Shown here: one piece after another, positions 26,009 through 54,808 of the stretch
Layout of the letters: each line of letters starts with the position of its first letter
Numbering within the stretch: the first letter of the stretch is position 1
Assembly: GCA_009617715.1 (NCBI GenBank)
Contig: VTFK01000076.1
Span: 62,001-126,000, forward strand
Direction of reading: 5' to 3'
Source: Plectrocnemia conspersa
Taxonomy: Eukaryota > Arthropoda > Insecta > Trichoptera > Polycentropodidae
DNA length: 64,000 nt
Program-made: the position numbers and the translations under genes
Notes under the pieces: model-generated
What the model saw: only the letters and a program-made list of their open reading frames with translations
Database searches by the model: none
Told to the model about the DNA's origin: nothing

Positions 26009-26042
26009 TTTCAACTTTCAACTTCAAAGTTGAAAGTTGAAA
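26009..26042. repeat. Near-perfect 34-bp palindrome
   Basis: TTTCAACTTTCAACTT is followed almost directly by its reverse complement, giving a hairpin with practically no loop. It lies about 560 bp upstream of the tubulin initiator. Function is unknown. Confidence 0.85.
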
Positions 26043-26484
26043 TAAAACAAAAACAATAACGATAACAACAACAAAGTTGCTCTAGAATGAGATGTGAAAA
26101 TGTCACGTCGCTACTGTTCACCACTTGTTACAAACAGACGCGTGTATTTTTTGTTTTATATTAGCAAAATCTATATGAATTAATAAAAAAATATAAATAA
26201 TATTCTAAATATGTTTTTCTTATTAGTAAAAAATAATGTAAGATGTCATATAATTTTACATTTAAGATAACATATTTTATTTTTGTTATATTGTATATGT
26301 ATAATAGTACTATTATCTATCTTCATTCCTCAGTCAATTAACTAAACTAAATAATTCGTTATACTAAGAAAGCCACCATTCATTAAATCATAAATAAATT
26401 TAAACACTTGCACCGATGCACTCTTCCTCTATCAAATTCTCTATCGCAAACCGTCCGAGACGACCTGAGGAAAGTCAGCCGAGG

Positions 26485-26606
26485 TGACGTCACTCAACCA
26501 TTTGAACGACAGAGGCTGTGGCTATACCACGTGACCGTCTGCTATAAATACCGGTACCGTCGGCCTCCCTCTTCATTCAGCGTGGGTCTCATAGCCGGCC
26601 GAGACG
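26485..26606 (+). promoter_or_regulatory. Alpha-tubulin core promoter: CRE, E-box, TATA, Inr and DPE
   Basis: A perfect CRE palindrome TGACGTCA is at 26485-26492 and an E-box CACGTG at 26528-26533. A TATA box TATAAATA at 26543-26550 starts 32 bp before the A of an arthropod initiator TCATTC at 26573-26578. Taking that A (26575) as +1, AGACG at 26602-26606 occupies exactly +28 to +32 and fits the DPE consensus. The untranslated leader then runs to the ATG at 26784. Element spacing is what makes this convincing; actual start-site use is inferred. Confidence 0.8.
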
Positions 26607-26783
26607 CTTTTCACACCAAAACTGTACATACATACCCTTTGACTTTTCCTCCAATTTCATAAAAAGACAACTAGTCGAACTGCAGTACTGTGATATTTTG
26701 TTTGAGAAAGACTGAGATCCAAAGTCGTTTTCGAGAGCTTTATTTCAGCAGAGTTGTAAACTTATAAGCGATCTCTTATCGAA

Positions 26784-44641
<17,858 letters not shown>

Positions 44642-44907
44642 TTTTTTTAATACATTGTTAGACTTAACCAACATAATTTTTACATTCATCAATAAAAAAC
44701 ATACTAATGAGTTGCATTTAATATATCAAAATAAAGCATTTACCAAATACATGAATTTTATAAATTATTTGTTAAAAACATATTTAATAAATTTTAAACA
44801 CGAAAACGAAGCCATCTGTAATTCTACAAAAGCAATTAATGTCATTGCATAATTATTATAAAATGTTTATTATATTTTTTCTTATGTCTATGTAATTATT
44901 TAAGTGC

Positions 44908-44917
44908 AATAAATAAA
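44908..44917 (+). terminator. Poly(A) signals of the tubulin gene
   Basis: Two overlapping AATAAA hexamers (44908-44913 and 44912-44917) lie about 270 bp after the stop codon, with a T-rich stretch following at about 44940. They fit the end of the tubulin transcript. Confidence 0.7.
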
Positions 44918-45136
44918 AACGCTTTTAAAACACCATAGCTTTTATTTTTTATATTATACTTTTCATATAAAAATTGTACAAAGATTCAAATATAATATAT
45001 TAATTTCTCTAGTACGCACATAACACAAATTAAATTAATAATATTACACAGTTATAACATTAAGAAAGTTAAGAATAATTGGTCTTAATTGAGGAAGAAA
45101 ATAGACCTTTGAACATATGAAAAAAATACATACATT

Positions 45137-45304
45137 TCAGGCACGTACAGTGAGATACATTCCCTTTCACTCGCTCGCGTGTTAATTGCGTTACATGCGT
45201 TCCATAACCCACTTCTTCTCACTCACTTTCGGCACTTAACACGCAAACGAGCGAAAGGGTATGTATCTCGCCATACACTCCTGATATGTATCTCACCGTA
45301 CACT
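45137..45304. repeat. Palindromic GTACAGTGAGATACATTCC-type element, copy 2
   Basis: It opens CAGGCACGTACAGTGAGATA, has CACTCGCTCGCGTGTTAA, then the complement TTAACACGCAAACGAGCGAA, and closes with two complements of GTGAGATACAT. It shares its terminal words with 34493-34610. It lies between the convergent tubulin and palmitoyltransferase genes. Confidence 0.7.
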
Positions 45305-45535
45305 ATGATCTAAAATTGTATAAGAGTATATACAAAACTATTTCTATATCACATTCAGATGATTATGTCTTTCTACAGTTGATAACATATTGCACAACAA
45401 TATAATTAAGAAATATAATAGAATAAGAATTTAATTCATTTTCACCCAGCACATGAAACATTTTTGAATGAAAAAAATAAATTTTCTTTGGTACGAAATA
45501 AATTCAAAATGGTCCAATAAAAATAAGATTATATA

Positions 45536-46040
45536 TGAGGGAGATGTTCAAAAAGCTTTTGAACTTGTAAAATACTTCTGCAACGCAATGTGAAACTTAT
45601 GGCAATGACTAGCCTCAATTTTTATAAGTAACTGCAATCAAATGGTTGTTTTTCACAAGCAGTAAACATCAAAGTTGTGTCAAATTTGGTAAAACAATGT
45701 GAAATAATAAAAGCAAACAGAAACTTTTGAAAAGAGGAAACAATAAAAGGATCTTAAAGTTACGTAATATATGCATGTCGTATTAACAGCTTTTAGATTT
45801 CAATCATATATTTTTTTATCAAAGCGGCAAATTATTATTTTGCTGTTACTGAAACGTAACTTCCGAACTTGATTGATTTTTGAAGCTAGAAACTACATTA
45901 AAAAAACATGCCAATAAATCTATAAAAAAAAATGCTTACGATGTGAAACTGATGTTAGAAGCAATTTATACAAAGAGAAGGGATGTACTTCAAAGCACCA
46001 AAAAAACAAAAAGTAGCAATAACTTTTTGAATATCCCTCG
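45536..46040. mobile_element. Non-autonomous mariner-like element, TA-flanked
   Basis: The left end TGAGGGAGATGTTCAAAAAG and the reverse complement of the right end (CGAGGGATATTCAAAAAG) form terminal inverted repeats, and TA dinucleotides flank both sides (45534-45535 and 46041-46042). The GAGGG-TTCAAAAAG end is typical of the mariner/Tc1 superfamily. No transposase reading frame was recognised inside the 505 bp, so it is a deletion derivative or MITE. Confidence 0.65.
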
Positions 46041-46092
46041 TAAAACATAATGACTTTAAAAAAACATTAAAGAAAAATATGTTGTAATATTT

Positions 46093-48203
46093 TTACTGAT
46101 CTTTTTTCATTGAATCACTTTCTTGCATTTTATATAATTGATCAATATCTCCCATGACTTCTACAGCTGCAGTGCGAGGAAACCAACCTCTGACTCGATC
46201 TTTCGAAGACCTTACTTTATTAGGTTCAATCTTCTCACCAAACAGCCAATATCTGAAAACAATAAATTTTAAACAATTAAACATCAACTAAAACATAAAT
46301 TTTAATGGCTGAATACTTCAAGTGGGGCATAGATCTTAGTGCTTCTCACTTAGTGACCGACCAGGCAAAAACTTTACTATACGGTTACCCCCTTGGACGA
46401 CTGACTCAAACAACCATTAGCAATGTGCACAATAATGGCAAACTTGTTTGTCATTAGTCTTCTAAGGGGACGTCAAGGAGCCCGCCCTCACAGTCTACGA
46501 ACACAACACACGACAGACATATCCTTGTGTATTTATGGAAGTGTCAGTGTAGACACAATATTAACTGAGATATTGAGTTGTGTGAATAAAACTTACAATA
46601 TTAAACATAACATACCTTCTCCATCTCGTAACAGTGATAAGATCTCCGACACCTAGAGCGATACGAGGTTCGTCCGTACAAGGGGGTCGAAACACAGTAC
46701 AAAATCCATATTTTAATGGACACCAACCGCCTCGTACCGGCTTTTCCACTTCGTATAATCGCATCTTAGTTCGCTTATCAGCTTTTTGAATAAGTTGTTC
46801 AATCTATAATAATAAAAAAATAAAAGTATATGTAAATGTCATTGTGATTATATTTAAATGTATAAAATTATATGTACTGTTAAACTGTATTGATGACATC
46901 CTTCTCTAAGAGTCCAATTTATACCATCTCCTGAAGGATGATACCATTTGAATACATCTTTGAAGTTTTTCTTCCAACCGAGATCATATGGAAATAAAAA
47001 TCTTTCCTTTCCTTCACATTCTACTAATCGATGATTAGCTTTTTCTTCGATCCATTCTTCAATAGCTGTTCGATTTCTCAAAATGCTTTTAAGCTAAAAA
47101 TAAATCATTATTAAAAATATAATATAAAATTACATTTAAAAGATTGGCCTTCAAATACTACCTGAAAGTATAAAAGCATTCCGACTGCCAAAACAACACC
47201 AATTGCCAAACTCAGCGCTAATACCGTACAAATTAGCGTTACAATAGTAAACTCAACGATAGGTTCTTTTCCTGTACCATAATACAAATACCAATTCCTA
47301 TGAACTCCTCGATATATAGAAGCAATTAAAATCTACAAAGAAAATATTAATTAATTCATTATAATTCAATGTTCATAATAAATCTATCAATAATAAATAC
47401 ACACAACTGCTGCATTCGTACAACCGAGAACGGCAAAACTTAAAAATAACGTAAAATCTAAATGATTTCCCCATCCGACGCATCCATTGATCCATGGACA
47501 ATGATGATCCATTTTTTTCACACATCGACCACCTAAAAAAATAAAAAATTAAATAATAATACATTAATTCTTATCATACTTACTCACATTTACGACAGTG
47601 ATGAGATCTAGGAGGTTTATAACCTTCACACACCATACAATACTGTAAATATTTACAATCTTCCTTGTTGTCCTAGATTTAACAAATAAACAGTAAGATC
47701 GATAGATATTAACATAAAATATGTAAATACTTACAGGTGTCCAGTTAAACGGTACAAAGCCTGGACCCATTGTTAGCGCTGATAAAAAATAATACAGCGT
47801 TCCGGCAGCGAAGAATAAAAACGTTAAAGTGTTCACAGAAGATCCGATGGTAACCCAAGGCGGCCACCACATTTTCACACAATGCATGGTCATCCATGTT
47901 ATAATTTTAACAATGCCTAAAAATTAAAACAAAATTTATTTTTATAAAATAAATAAATAGAAATTTTATATTTTCTAATTTTGTTCAATATTATGAGTTA
48001 CTACGTTGATTTGTAATAATATATCAAATATAATCACAAATAAAATAATTGGTGGTATGGTAATTATAGGTAAATAATTGAAATATTGATGAACGTAAAA
48101 CTGATGAAAATTGACATGTTGAAATATTCACGAAGAATTAAAGTAAACATTAAATACCAAGGGCTATGAGTGGACCCCAATGACACAGAGGTGCGAATCT
48201 CAT
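46093..48203 (-). CDS. ZDHHC6: ZDHHC6-like ER palmitoyltransferase
   Basis: Eight exons join in phase: 48203-48158, 47916-47735, 47672-47588, 47532-47405, 47332-47162, 47093-46878, 46803-46616 and 46252-46093 (391 aa). The start gives MRFAPLCHWGPLIALG, as in ZDHHC6. The DHHC cysteine-rich domain (YCMVCEGYKPPRSHHCRKC, then CVKKMDHHCPWINGCVGW) spans about 47650-47460; its DHHC cysteine carries the acyl intermediate. Four membrane segments flank it. The cytosolic C-terminal part (IEEWIEEKA, FPYDLGW, REGCHQYSLT, YWLFGE, RVRGWFPR) matches the variant SH3 region typical of ZDHHC6. The protein ends KKDQ, a KKXX ER-retrieval signal, and the family palmitoylates ER proteins. It converges with tubulin across 1.45 kb. 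The intron at 46253-46615 holds only non-coding sequence. Confidence 0.95.
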
Positions 48204-48730
48204 TTTTCAATGATCTAAGATCCAAAAGTCACCGCACTCGATTTGACAGCAACGTTAGCCATAACATAAAAAGTTGGGCATTAATAAAAGTTAGAAAAAA
48301 ATACATAAAATATATATAATACAATAATAGTAAAAAAATATTAGTTTTTAGCTATAAAATAATTATTAAAAATAATTTAAAATAAGAATAACAAAATATA
48401 TAAATTTATATATATTATTATCATTATATTTTAATAATGTACAATGTATGATAATTAAAACAAATATTATATGTTTGCACTACGAATAAATTAATTTCTG
48501 TTAAGAACAATTCCATGTGATATTCTTACTATAGGATTAAAAAATTGAAGTTGTTGAATGTTCAAAGATATGAATTTATATATTAATATTCCTAGGACAA
48601 TTCGCATAAATATAAATTTAGCTGATTTTTTTATTTTTTGCAATTTTGATTAAAATATCAAAAATAAAATATTTATATATATTCCAAGCATTTTATTTTG
48701 TGATTTTAATTTAATTTAATTAACTTATAT

Positions 48731-49380
48731 CAGCTGTTGCCAACTGGTGGTTCGTGAACTACTGAACCACAAAATAACAAGAAAATATAATTCGAGCTAC
48801 TTGAAATTTTAATTTATTCTGAAACCTAATAGTAATCTGGATCCACGGACGCTTTGTATCGTGTGTTCTAAGAGCTTGTCTAATGAAAACGCCCAGATTT
48901 AGGTGGGTGTTTTCATGCAATGAAAATACCCAGATTTAGTTAAAAAAAAACACTTGAGTATTTTCAAAGAATATGTGAAAATATGCAAAAACAAATATTT
49001 GCTTTAACAAAACTGACTGTTGAAGATAAGTCCTTATTGAAAACTTTTTATCTAATAGCACTTCACATCGCGAAAAATTAAAAGCCGTTTACAATTGGAA
49101 AATACTTAATTAAGCTTTGCATGCTACAAGCATGTGAAGATATTTCTAGAACATGAAATGGAACGTGGAAATGTATTGGTATATGAATATATGGTGTCGC
49201 GAACATTTTGTGATATCTTTCAGGAGATATTGCAAAAGTGAAAAATATTGGTCACCCAAACATATTGTCTACACATTGCATTATACATCATTAGCAACTT
49301 GCAGTGAAAAATATTTCACCAAAATTACACCAAGTAATATTAGATATTATTAAGATCACATATGAAATTTTGTTTAAACA
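48731..49380 (+). mobile_element. Degenerate hAT remnant between ZDHHC6 and RpS14
   Basis: It starts CAGCTGTTGCCAACTGGTGG, a hAT-like end. The plus-strand frame near 49050-49140 reads LIALHIAKN, a stop, then KPFTIGKYLIKLCMLQACEDI. This resembles the ALHIAK.KKP.TIGE.L..PC segment of hAT transposases of the GTF2IRD2/ZBED type. The rest is broken and no right end was found. A 22-bp direct repeat (ATGAAAACGCCCAGATTTAG-like) sits at 48881 and 48918. Confidence 0.5.
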
Positions 49381-49919
49381 TAAAGCGCTCAATTATTAAT
49401 TATTTGAGACATTTTGTGAAGAAGTGGATTCCAAATATACTTACCTTCTTTTTTACGATGAGGTAAGATGACTTTAGAGAGGCAAAATACTTACTCATCT
49501 ATTCACCCTACGCAATTTTTTTTAGGGATAACCTAAGAATTTCTAGTTTACAATCAAGGACGTCATTTTTTTATATTTCTATTTCATCAAGATTCGTAGT
49601 ATTTAATTAAATTACATGCATTTTTCTGGCCAACTTCAAAGTGGAAGCAAATATCCCTACCTACCTTCCCCTAATGACGTCCCTGATTTAAACGATTCCT
49701 TAATTATTACATTTCGTTCGAAATTGATTAGTTTTCATAACTAAATTCCGAATATCGCTTATTTAAATTAATATTTCATAATTTAATTTTTTTAAATAAG
49801 AAAATATTAAAGATGAAATATATTTGTTTGTTGGATTTAAAACACGCTTTTTTCACATTTATAAAAATATATACTCAAGCAAAATTATTTACAAAGCCGT
49901 GTCATATGGCAACACTCTT

Positions 49920-49970
49920 CGCTGTCTCTTTTCCGAGCGGTACGAGCCAGCGACCACCGCCTCATCAGCC
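49920..49970 (+). promoter_or_regulatory. RpS14 TCT/TOP promoter and non-coding exon 1
   Basis: A pyrimidine run TCTCTTTTCC at 49925-49934 matches the TCT initiator of ribosomal protein genes, with C at about 49928 as +1, giving a 5'TOP mRNA. The non-coding first exon is then about 43 nt and ends at 49970 before a consensus donor GTAAGT. The intron runs to 50266. TOP messages are translated under growth (TOR) control. Confidence 0.8.
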
Positions 49971-50266
49971 GTAAGTTGATTTTCCGACCCCCATAGGGCT
50001 CCGCCTCAACACATCCATGACACAGTTATCATTCTTTTACAAAATTCAGCCATTTCGGTCATCGGATGGCTCTGATGTCGGTGGATTCCGTCCCCTGACA
50101 GCGGCTTACTTTAGTGAACATAACCTCAATAGTGCACGGTGTAAATCGAACACATCAAACAATAGGGCGCCAAAATTGTTAATTTATTGGCTTCACATCA
50201 CAAACAACGAATTGAATGACAATGAACAAGTATGAAATCGATTGATCAATGTAATCTTGTTTTCAG

Positions 50267-50792
<526 letters not shown>

Positions 50793-51187
50793 AATGTTAT
50801 TTTATATGTACCGAGTTTCCATCTTACTATTTTCCTTAATATAAACTTGGAAATATATACAAACGTGTTTTATTCAAAAAGACCTAAAGGTGTGTTTTAT
50901 TAACAGAATTTAGTCACATTATGGTTTTATATTATATTATACGTTGCATCCGCCTTAAAACATTGAAAAGTTTGATTATTTTATATTTTTACAATAATAG
51001 ACAAAGCTCATATGCAAATGATTGATTTAGTTAGTATCACTCGGTTTAGTGTCAACATTTATTTGGAAAGCATATTATATGTTTTCAGCATACGCATTCA
51101 GTAAATAAATTTATAGAATAAACACTAAGAAATCAGAATATAATTATTTTTCTGCCTTACATTTAAAAAAAATATTTAATACACGTA

Positions 51188-52228
51188 CAGGCGGCCCTCG
51201 ACTTTCGCACATAATTGGTTCCTAAAAATGTGTGCGAATGTTGAATGTACGAAAGTCTAGGAAAGTAAAAAAAATTGAAATTGTGTGTATTTTAAAATAA
51301 TTATTTATCAAGTAAATATAAGATGTTTAAGTGCGGTTTGCAGGTGTTTCCTTTGAAAAGTTATCAAGAGTTAACTGTTTTCCACGATTCTTTTTCTTTT
51401 CTTCATATAGTATTTATAACATGCTATGCTTTTATTGATCGCCCTACGCACTTGAGATATGCGTTCTCCATTGGGATCACGATCTTCCATAATATTTAAT
51501 AATTTGTCAAGGTGCGTGAAGGCATATTTTTCATTGTTAAAGATTTTTCCAAAATAAACCTGTCTCATCTACATTAAATATTTGGCTAGAGGAATATTCT
51601 CCATCTTCAATAATTTTGGATAATTAGGAAATAAATTCTTTTGCAACATCTTTATCCGCATCAGCCGATTCTCCAGTAAATTTAATATTATGAAAAGAAT
51701 ACCTCATTTTAAAATTGTAAAATCAACCGTTACTTGCTTGAAAAACCGTGTTAAAATCTTTTTTTAATCTATCCTTCCAATCTTTGTGCAAACTAAGAGC
51801 TTTTGCTTGAATAATTGAAATACTCAGAGGGACATCTTTTTGATGTTGGTCATCGATCCACGATGACAAAGATTTTCCATTTTATCCATGCTTTTTTTTT
51901 GCTGTGTTTTTTTGGAAACATCTTTAAAGATTGTGGAAATATATCATTATTTTGCACAATTTTGAACGTATTTCTTAATTATATTTTTATTTTGCAAAAT
52001 TGGACATATCGTAGACCTGTTTGTATCATACGAACGTCCGATTGAAGCAAAAGATTCACCGCTATCAGAACGTCTAATAATTTCCATCTTTGCCTTGAAT
52101 CGTGTTAAGTTTATGAGTCCTTGATTTATTTTTGTTCGTATCAACACAAGTTTTCCCGTCTCTCACTCATGTTTATATTTTATTCAATTTTTTTTTTTTT
52201 TAAATGTGCGAAAGTCGAGGGCCGCCTG
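51188..52228 (-). mobile_element. Internally deleted pogo/Tigger element
   Basis: Terminal inverted repeats starting CAGGCGGCCCTCGACTT are perfect over about 24 bp at both ends, with TA target duplications (51186-51187 and 52229-52230). On the minus strand the transposase begins near 52130 with a CENP-B-type helix-turn-helix (RFKAKMEIIRRSDSGESFASI, then STICPIL). It continues with SNGWF-like text, KFTGESADADKDVAKEFIS and FNVDETGLFW, which contains the first catalytic aspartate. It then jumps to a C-terminal piece ending YYMKKRKRIVENS (51371-51568). Most of the DDE domain is deleted and several stops are present, so it cannot move itself. The element is 1041 bp, about half a full copy. Confidence 0.92.
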
Positions 52229-52365
52229 TACTACACATTGTAGATAAGAAAAAATTATATCCAACCTATTTCATGTTATTTATTTAAATTAAATTAAGAC
52301 CATTGTGACCAAAAATGTAGCTGACAGTAAATAGATCAATGCCAGTGTAGAGAACTAATTGGCTA

Positions 52366-52667
52366 CAGCCCTTATTTTATAAAGCATAATAAAAAAATAC
52401 ACAAGTATTCGATACTCGAGTCGTCGGGTATCGGATACTTGCATTGCGTTGTTTACGAAGGGTCCAAGGCTATTCGTACACAAGGCAACGCAAATAATTG
52501 ATAATCGACGACTTGAGTATGTATAGTAGTGACTATTTAGATGATACTAAGAATTACATTTTGGTTATCAATCATTATAAAATGAATTATAATAAAGAAA
52601 ATATACGCAAGTATCCGATACCCGAGGATTGTGTAGTTTTTTATTATAATTCATATTATAAGGGCTG
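52366..52667. repeat. MITE of about 302 bp with long terminal inverted repeats
   Basis: Ends read CAGCCCTTAT on both strands. The arms continue through AATAAAAAA-x-TACACAA to an inner perfect pair CGGGTATCGGATACTTGC (52425-52442) and its complement (52607-52624). A further inverted pair around GCATTGCGTTG lies at the centre. No clear target-site duplication was seen. The CAG start suggests a hAT-related MITE. Confidence 0.75.
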
Positions 52668-52891
52668 ATTTAAACGCTTCAACGTATAATTACTTGCATA
52701 ACCCTAAGAAGTACTTTGATTCGTCAAATGATTACTTGGACGTATTTTTAAGGCCAAATTGCGACCAGATGCGAAAATATATCGTGAATCTTCAAAAGTT
52801 AGGTCAAACATCGGATTCCTTGTTGGATATGTCTATGGGCAATGAGATTGAACGTCTTGGATCTGAGTATAACGAACCTGAAGACAATTAG
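52661..52891 (+). other. Unidentified exon-like open frame
   Basis: The frame is open from before 52661 to a TAG at 52889-52891 and reads ADLNASTYNYLHNPKKYFDS, then NDYLDVFLRPNCDQMRKYIV, ending in an acidic NEIERLGSEYNEPEDN. There is no ATG before the conserved-looking part, but a possible acceptor (TTATAAG) lies at about 52655-52661. Codon use is balanced compared with the AT-rich flanks, and the NDYLDV motif recalls the phosphotyrosine tail of receptor tyrosine kinases; that is only a resemblance. It could be the last exon of an unseen gene, a transposed exon, or chance. No upstream partner exon was found. Confidence 0.3.
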
Positions 52892-54808
52892 AAATTAAAA
52901 TACAAAATAAACTTCAGGCTCAGGATAATACAATTTTTCAATTTTTATAATACGAAATTATACACTAGAATGTGAATTGAAAATCAGATCGACTTGAGAG
53001 CAAAATAGCCAAATAAAAGTTAAATATCATGTAATATACCATAGTTTCATTAAACGATTTTTGGTGTGAGATGAAAAAGAATATCCGAATTTATTCAAAC
53101 CGAACACTAGTAATGATAATCATATCTGACCTATAACAATTTACAACAGGAAAATTATCACAATGTTTATGAATTGAAAATATCTTTATTTAAACAATAT
53201 TTTATTGAACATATTTAAAAAAAGAAAAACATTTTTTAAATCATCGATTTTGACATTGGAATATTTATAAAATAAAATTAATTACAAAACCAGATCACAT
53301 GTGATAAATATTTTCAGAAGTGTACATTAAATCTACGATTGTCATAAAATTCATATTATATACACAATACAGGTGGGAATAGTACTAATTCTTTTTTTAA
53401 TTATTATTCCATAAAATTAAAAATTACATGATCATATATTAAAAATATTTTATAAACAATATTTTGTACTTAACCTAATCTTTACTCTTTTTTCAAATTA
53501 CTTTTACAACCTAATTTCATTTCTAATAAAAGTAAATAGTATATAAAGCGATAATAATAACGACCATTCAAAACGATAAAGTAAAGCTTGAAAAAAAGTA
53601 TTACCCGAACTGCATCACAATGACACGAATATGGCTACGTTCATACGGACTGATAAAAAATATGGTAAATATCGGTATCACTCACAAAATGGTCAAAAAT
53701 ATTTTAATATAGTGATCGACGGCTGTTCGTTAGCCCTCTTCTTGTGAATTAAGTAAAAAAAATATTTATCTAAAATTGATTTCTAAGTGTGTAAAAATCA
53801 AATTCTCAAAGTGTATACATATTTATATAATATATAAATTTATATTTAATATTATCATTTTACATATATAACAACAGTATTGCACAAGCCTAACATTTGG
53901 TTTTTACACTAAGATTAAATATTAATGGCAGACCGTACAAAAGGCTGTTTTATGAAGGCAGGATTATTCACAACATGACATACAGCTGCTCGCTCGCGCG
54001 CACGACTTAGAAACTATATTGTACATTTTCTTCTCAAGTATTATTTTTATATTATTATTCACGTCTAAACGTAACTCATCTTCGTTATTTTAATATATTA
54101 CACATTGTACAAATATGATACAATAAATTAAAAAAATCTTACACATTACAATTATTATATTAAATTAATTTGTAAAGTTGAGAAACAAGTTGTGCAACTC
54201 GTTTGCTATGCACACACTAAAACTTCGAACAACAGTAACAAATCACAGAGTATAATTTTACACAAAAATGTATATAAATAAAATCCACGAGAGTCTATAC
54301 AAACATTTTTTCTTTAATACAAACAAAGTATTTATTTTCAATAATTTATACAATATATCATCAGTCGTCGAATTTATAATATACATAAATACATATGTAC
54401 CGTACAAAAGCGTGTATGTATCTCTGTATAACTATATACATAGACAATAAAATCATCATTCGAACATTTCGTTATATACATATCGCTACAACAATCCCGA
54501 AAAAAGTATGCATTATAAATATATTTTGATTTCGCTATAAGAAAATATTGATCAATTCCATTGTAAAAGAATAAATACATTTTAACATTCGTAACAAAAC
54601 TATGATGCAAATCTTGAAAATACCGTTCCTACTAATTATTTTATAATTAAATGCTTTTTAAAAAAGTCTCACTCCGATTGACTGACTACACTATTAGGGG
54701 AATGTAATACGCGTGTCGTTAAAATAAATTAACAACGTTGATATCGGTTAGTTGGAAACGACCGAGGAAGTCGTATAAATCAATAATGAGTTGTTTTTTG
54801 AAAACGTT
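52892..54808. other. 3' flank and presumed 3' UTR of the methyltransferase gene
   Basis: No gene is supported. Several minus-strand AATAAA words (TTTATT on the plus strand, for example near 54331) could end the methyltransferase transcript, so part of this AT-rich stretch is probably its 3' UTR. Confidence 0.5.

Larger units (their letters stand above)
13621..26484. other. 12.9-kb gene-poor AT-rich intergenic region
   Basis: No gene could be supported. It contains a possible MITE (14769-14963), a tandem repeat (18602-18679), a reverse-transcriptase fragment (22230-22870) and a hairpin (26009-26042). GC-richer islands at about 17340-17470 and 18860-19030 (the latter with a TGAGTCAT AP-1-type word near 18895) could be regulatory, but nothing proves it. 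Short open frames near 16115, 20896 and 21146 lack homology signs and were not called. Confidence 0.5.

Noticed and set aside
54374..54610. Minus-strand frame with MYSYTEIHTR-like text in the 3' flank
   Set aside because: AT-rich, no domain, and located in the presumed 3' UTR of the methyltransferase.
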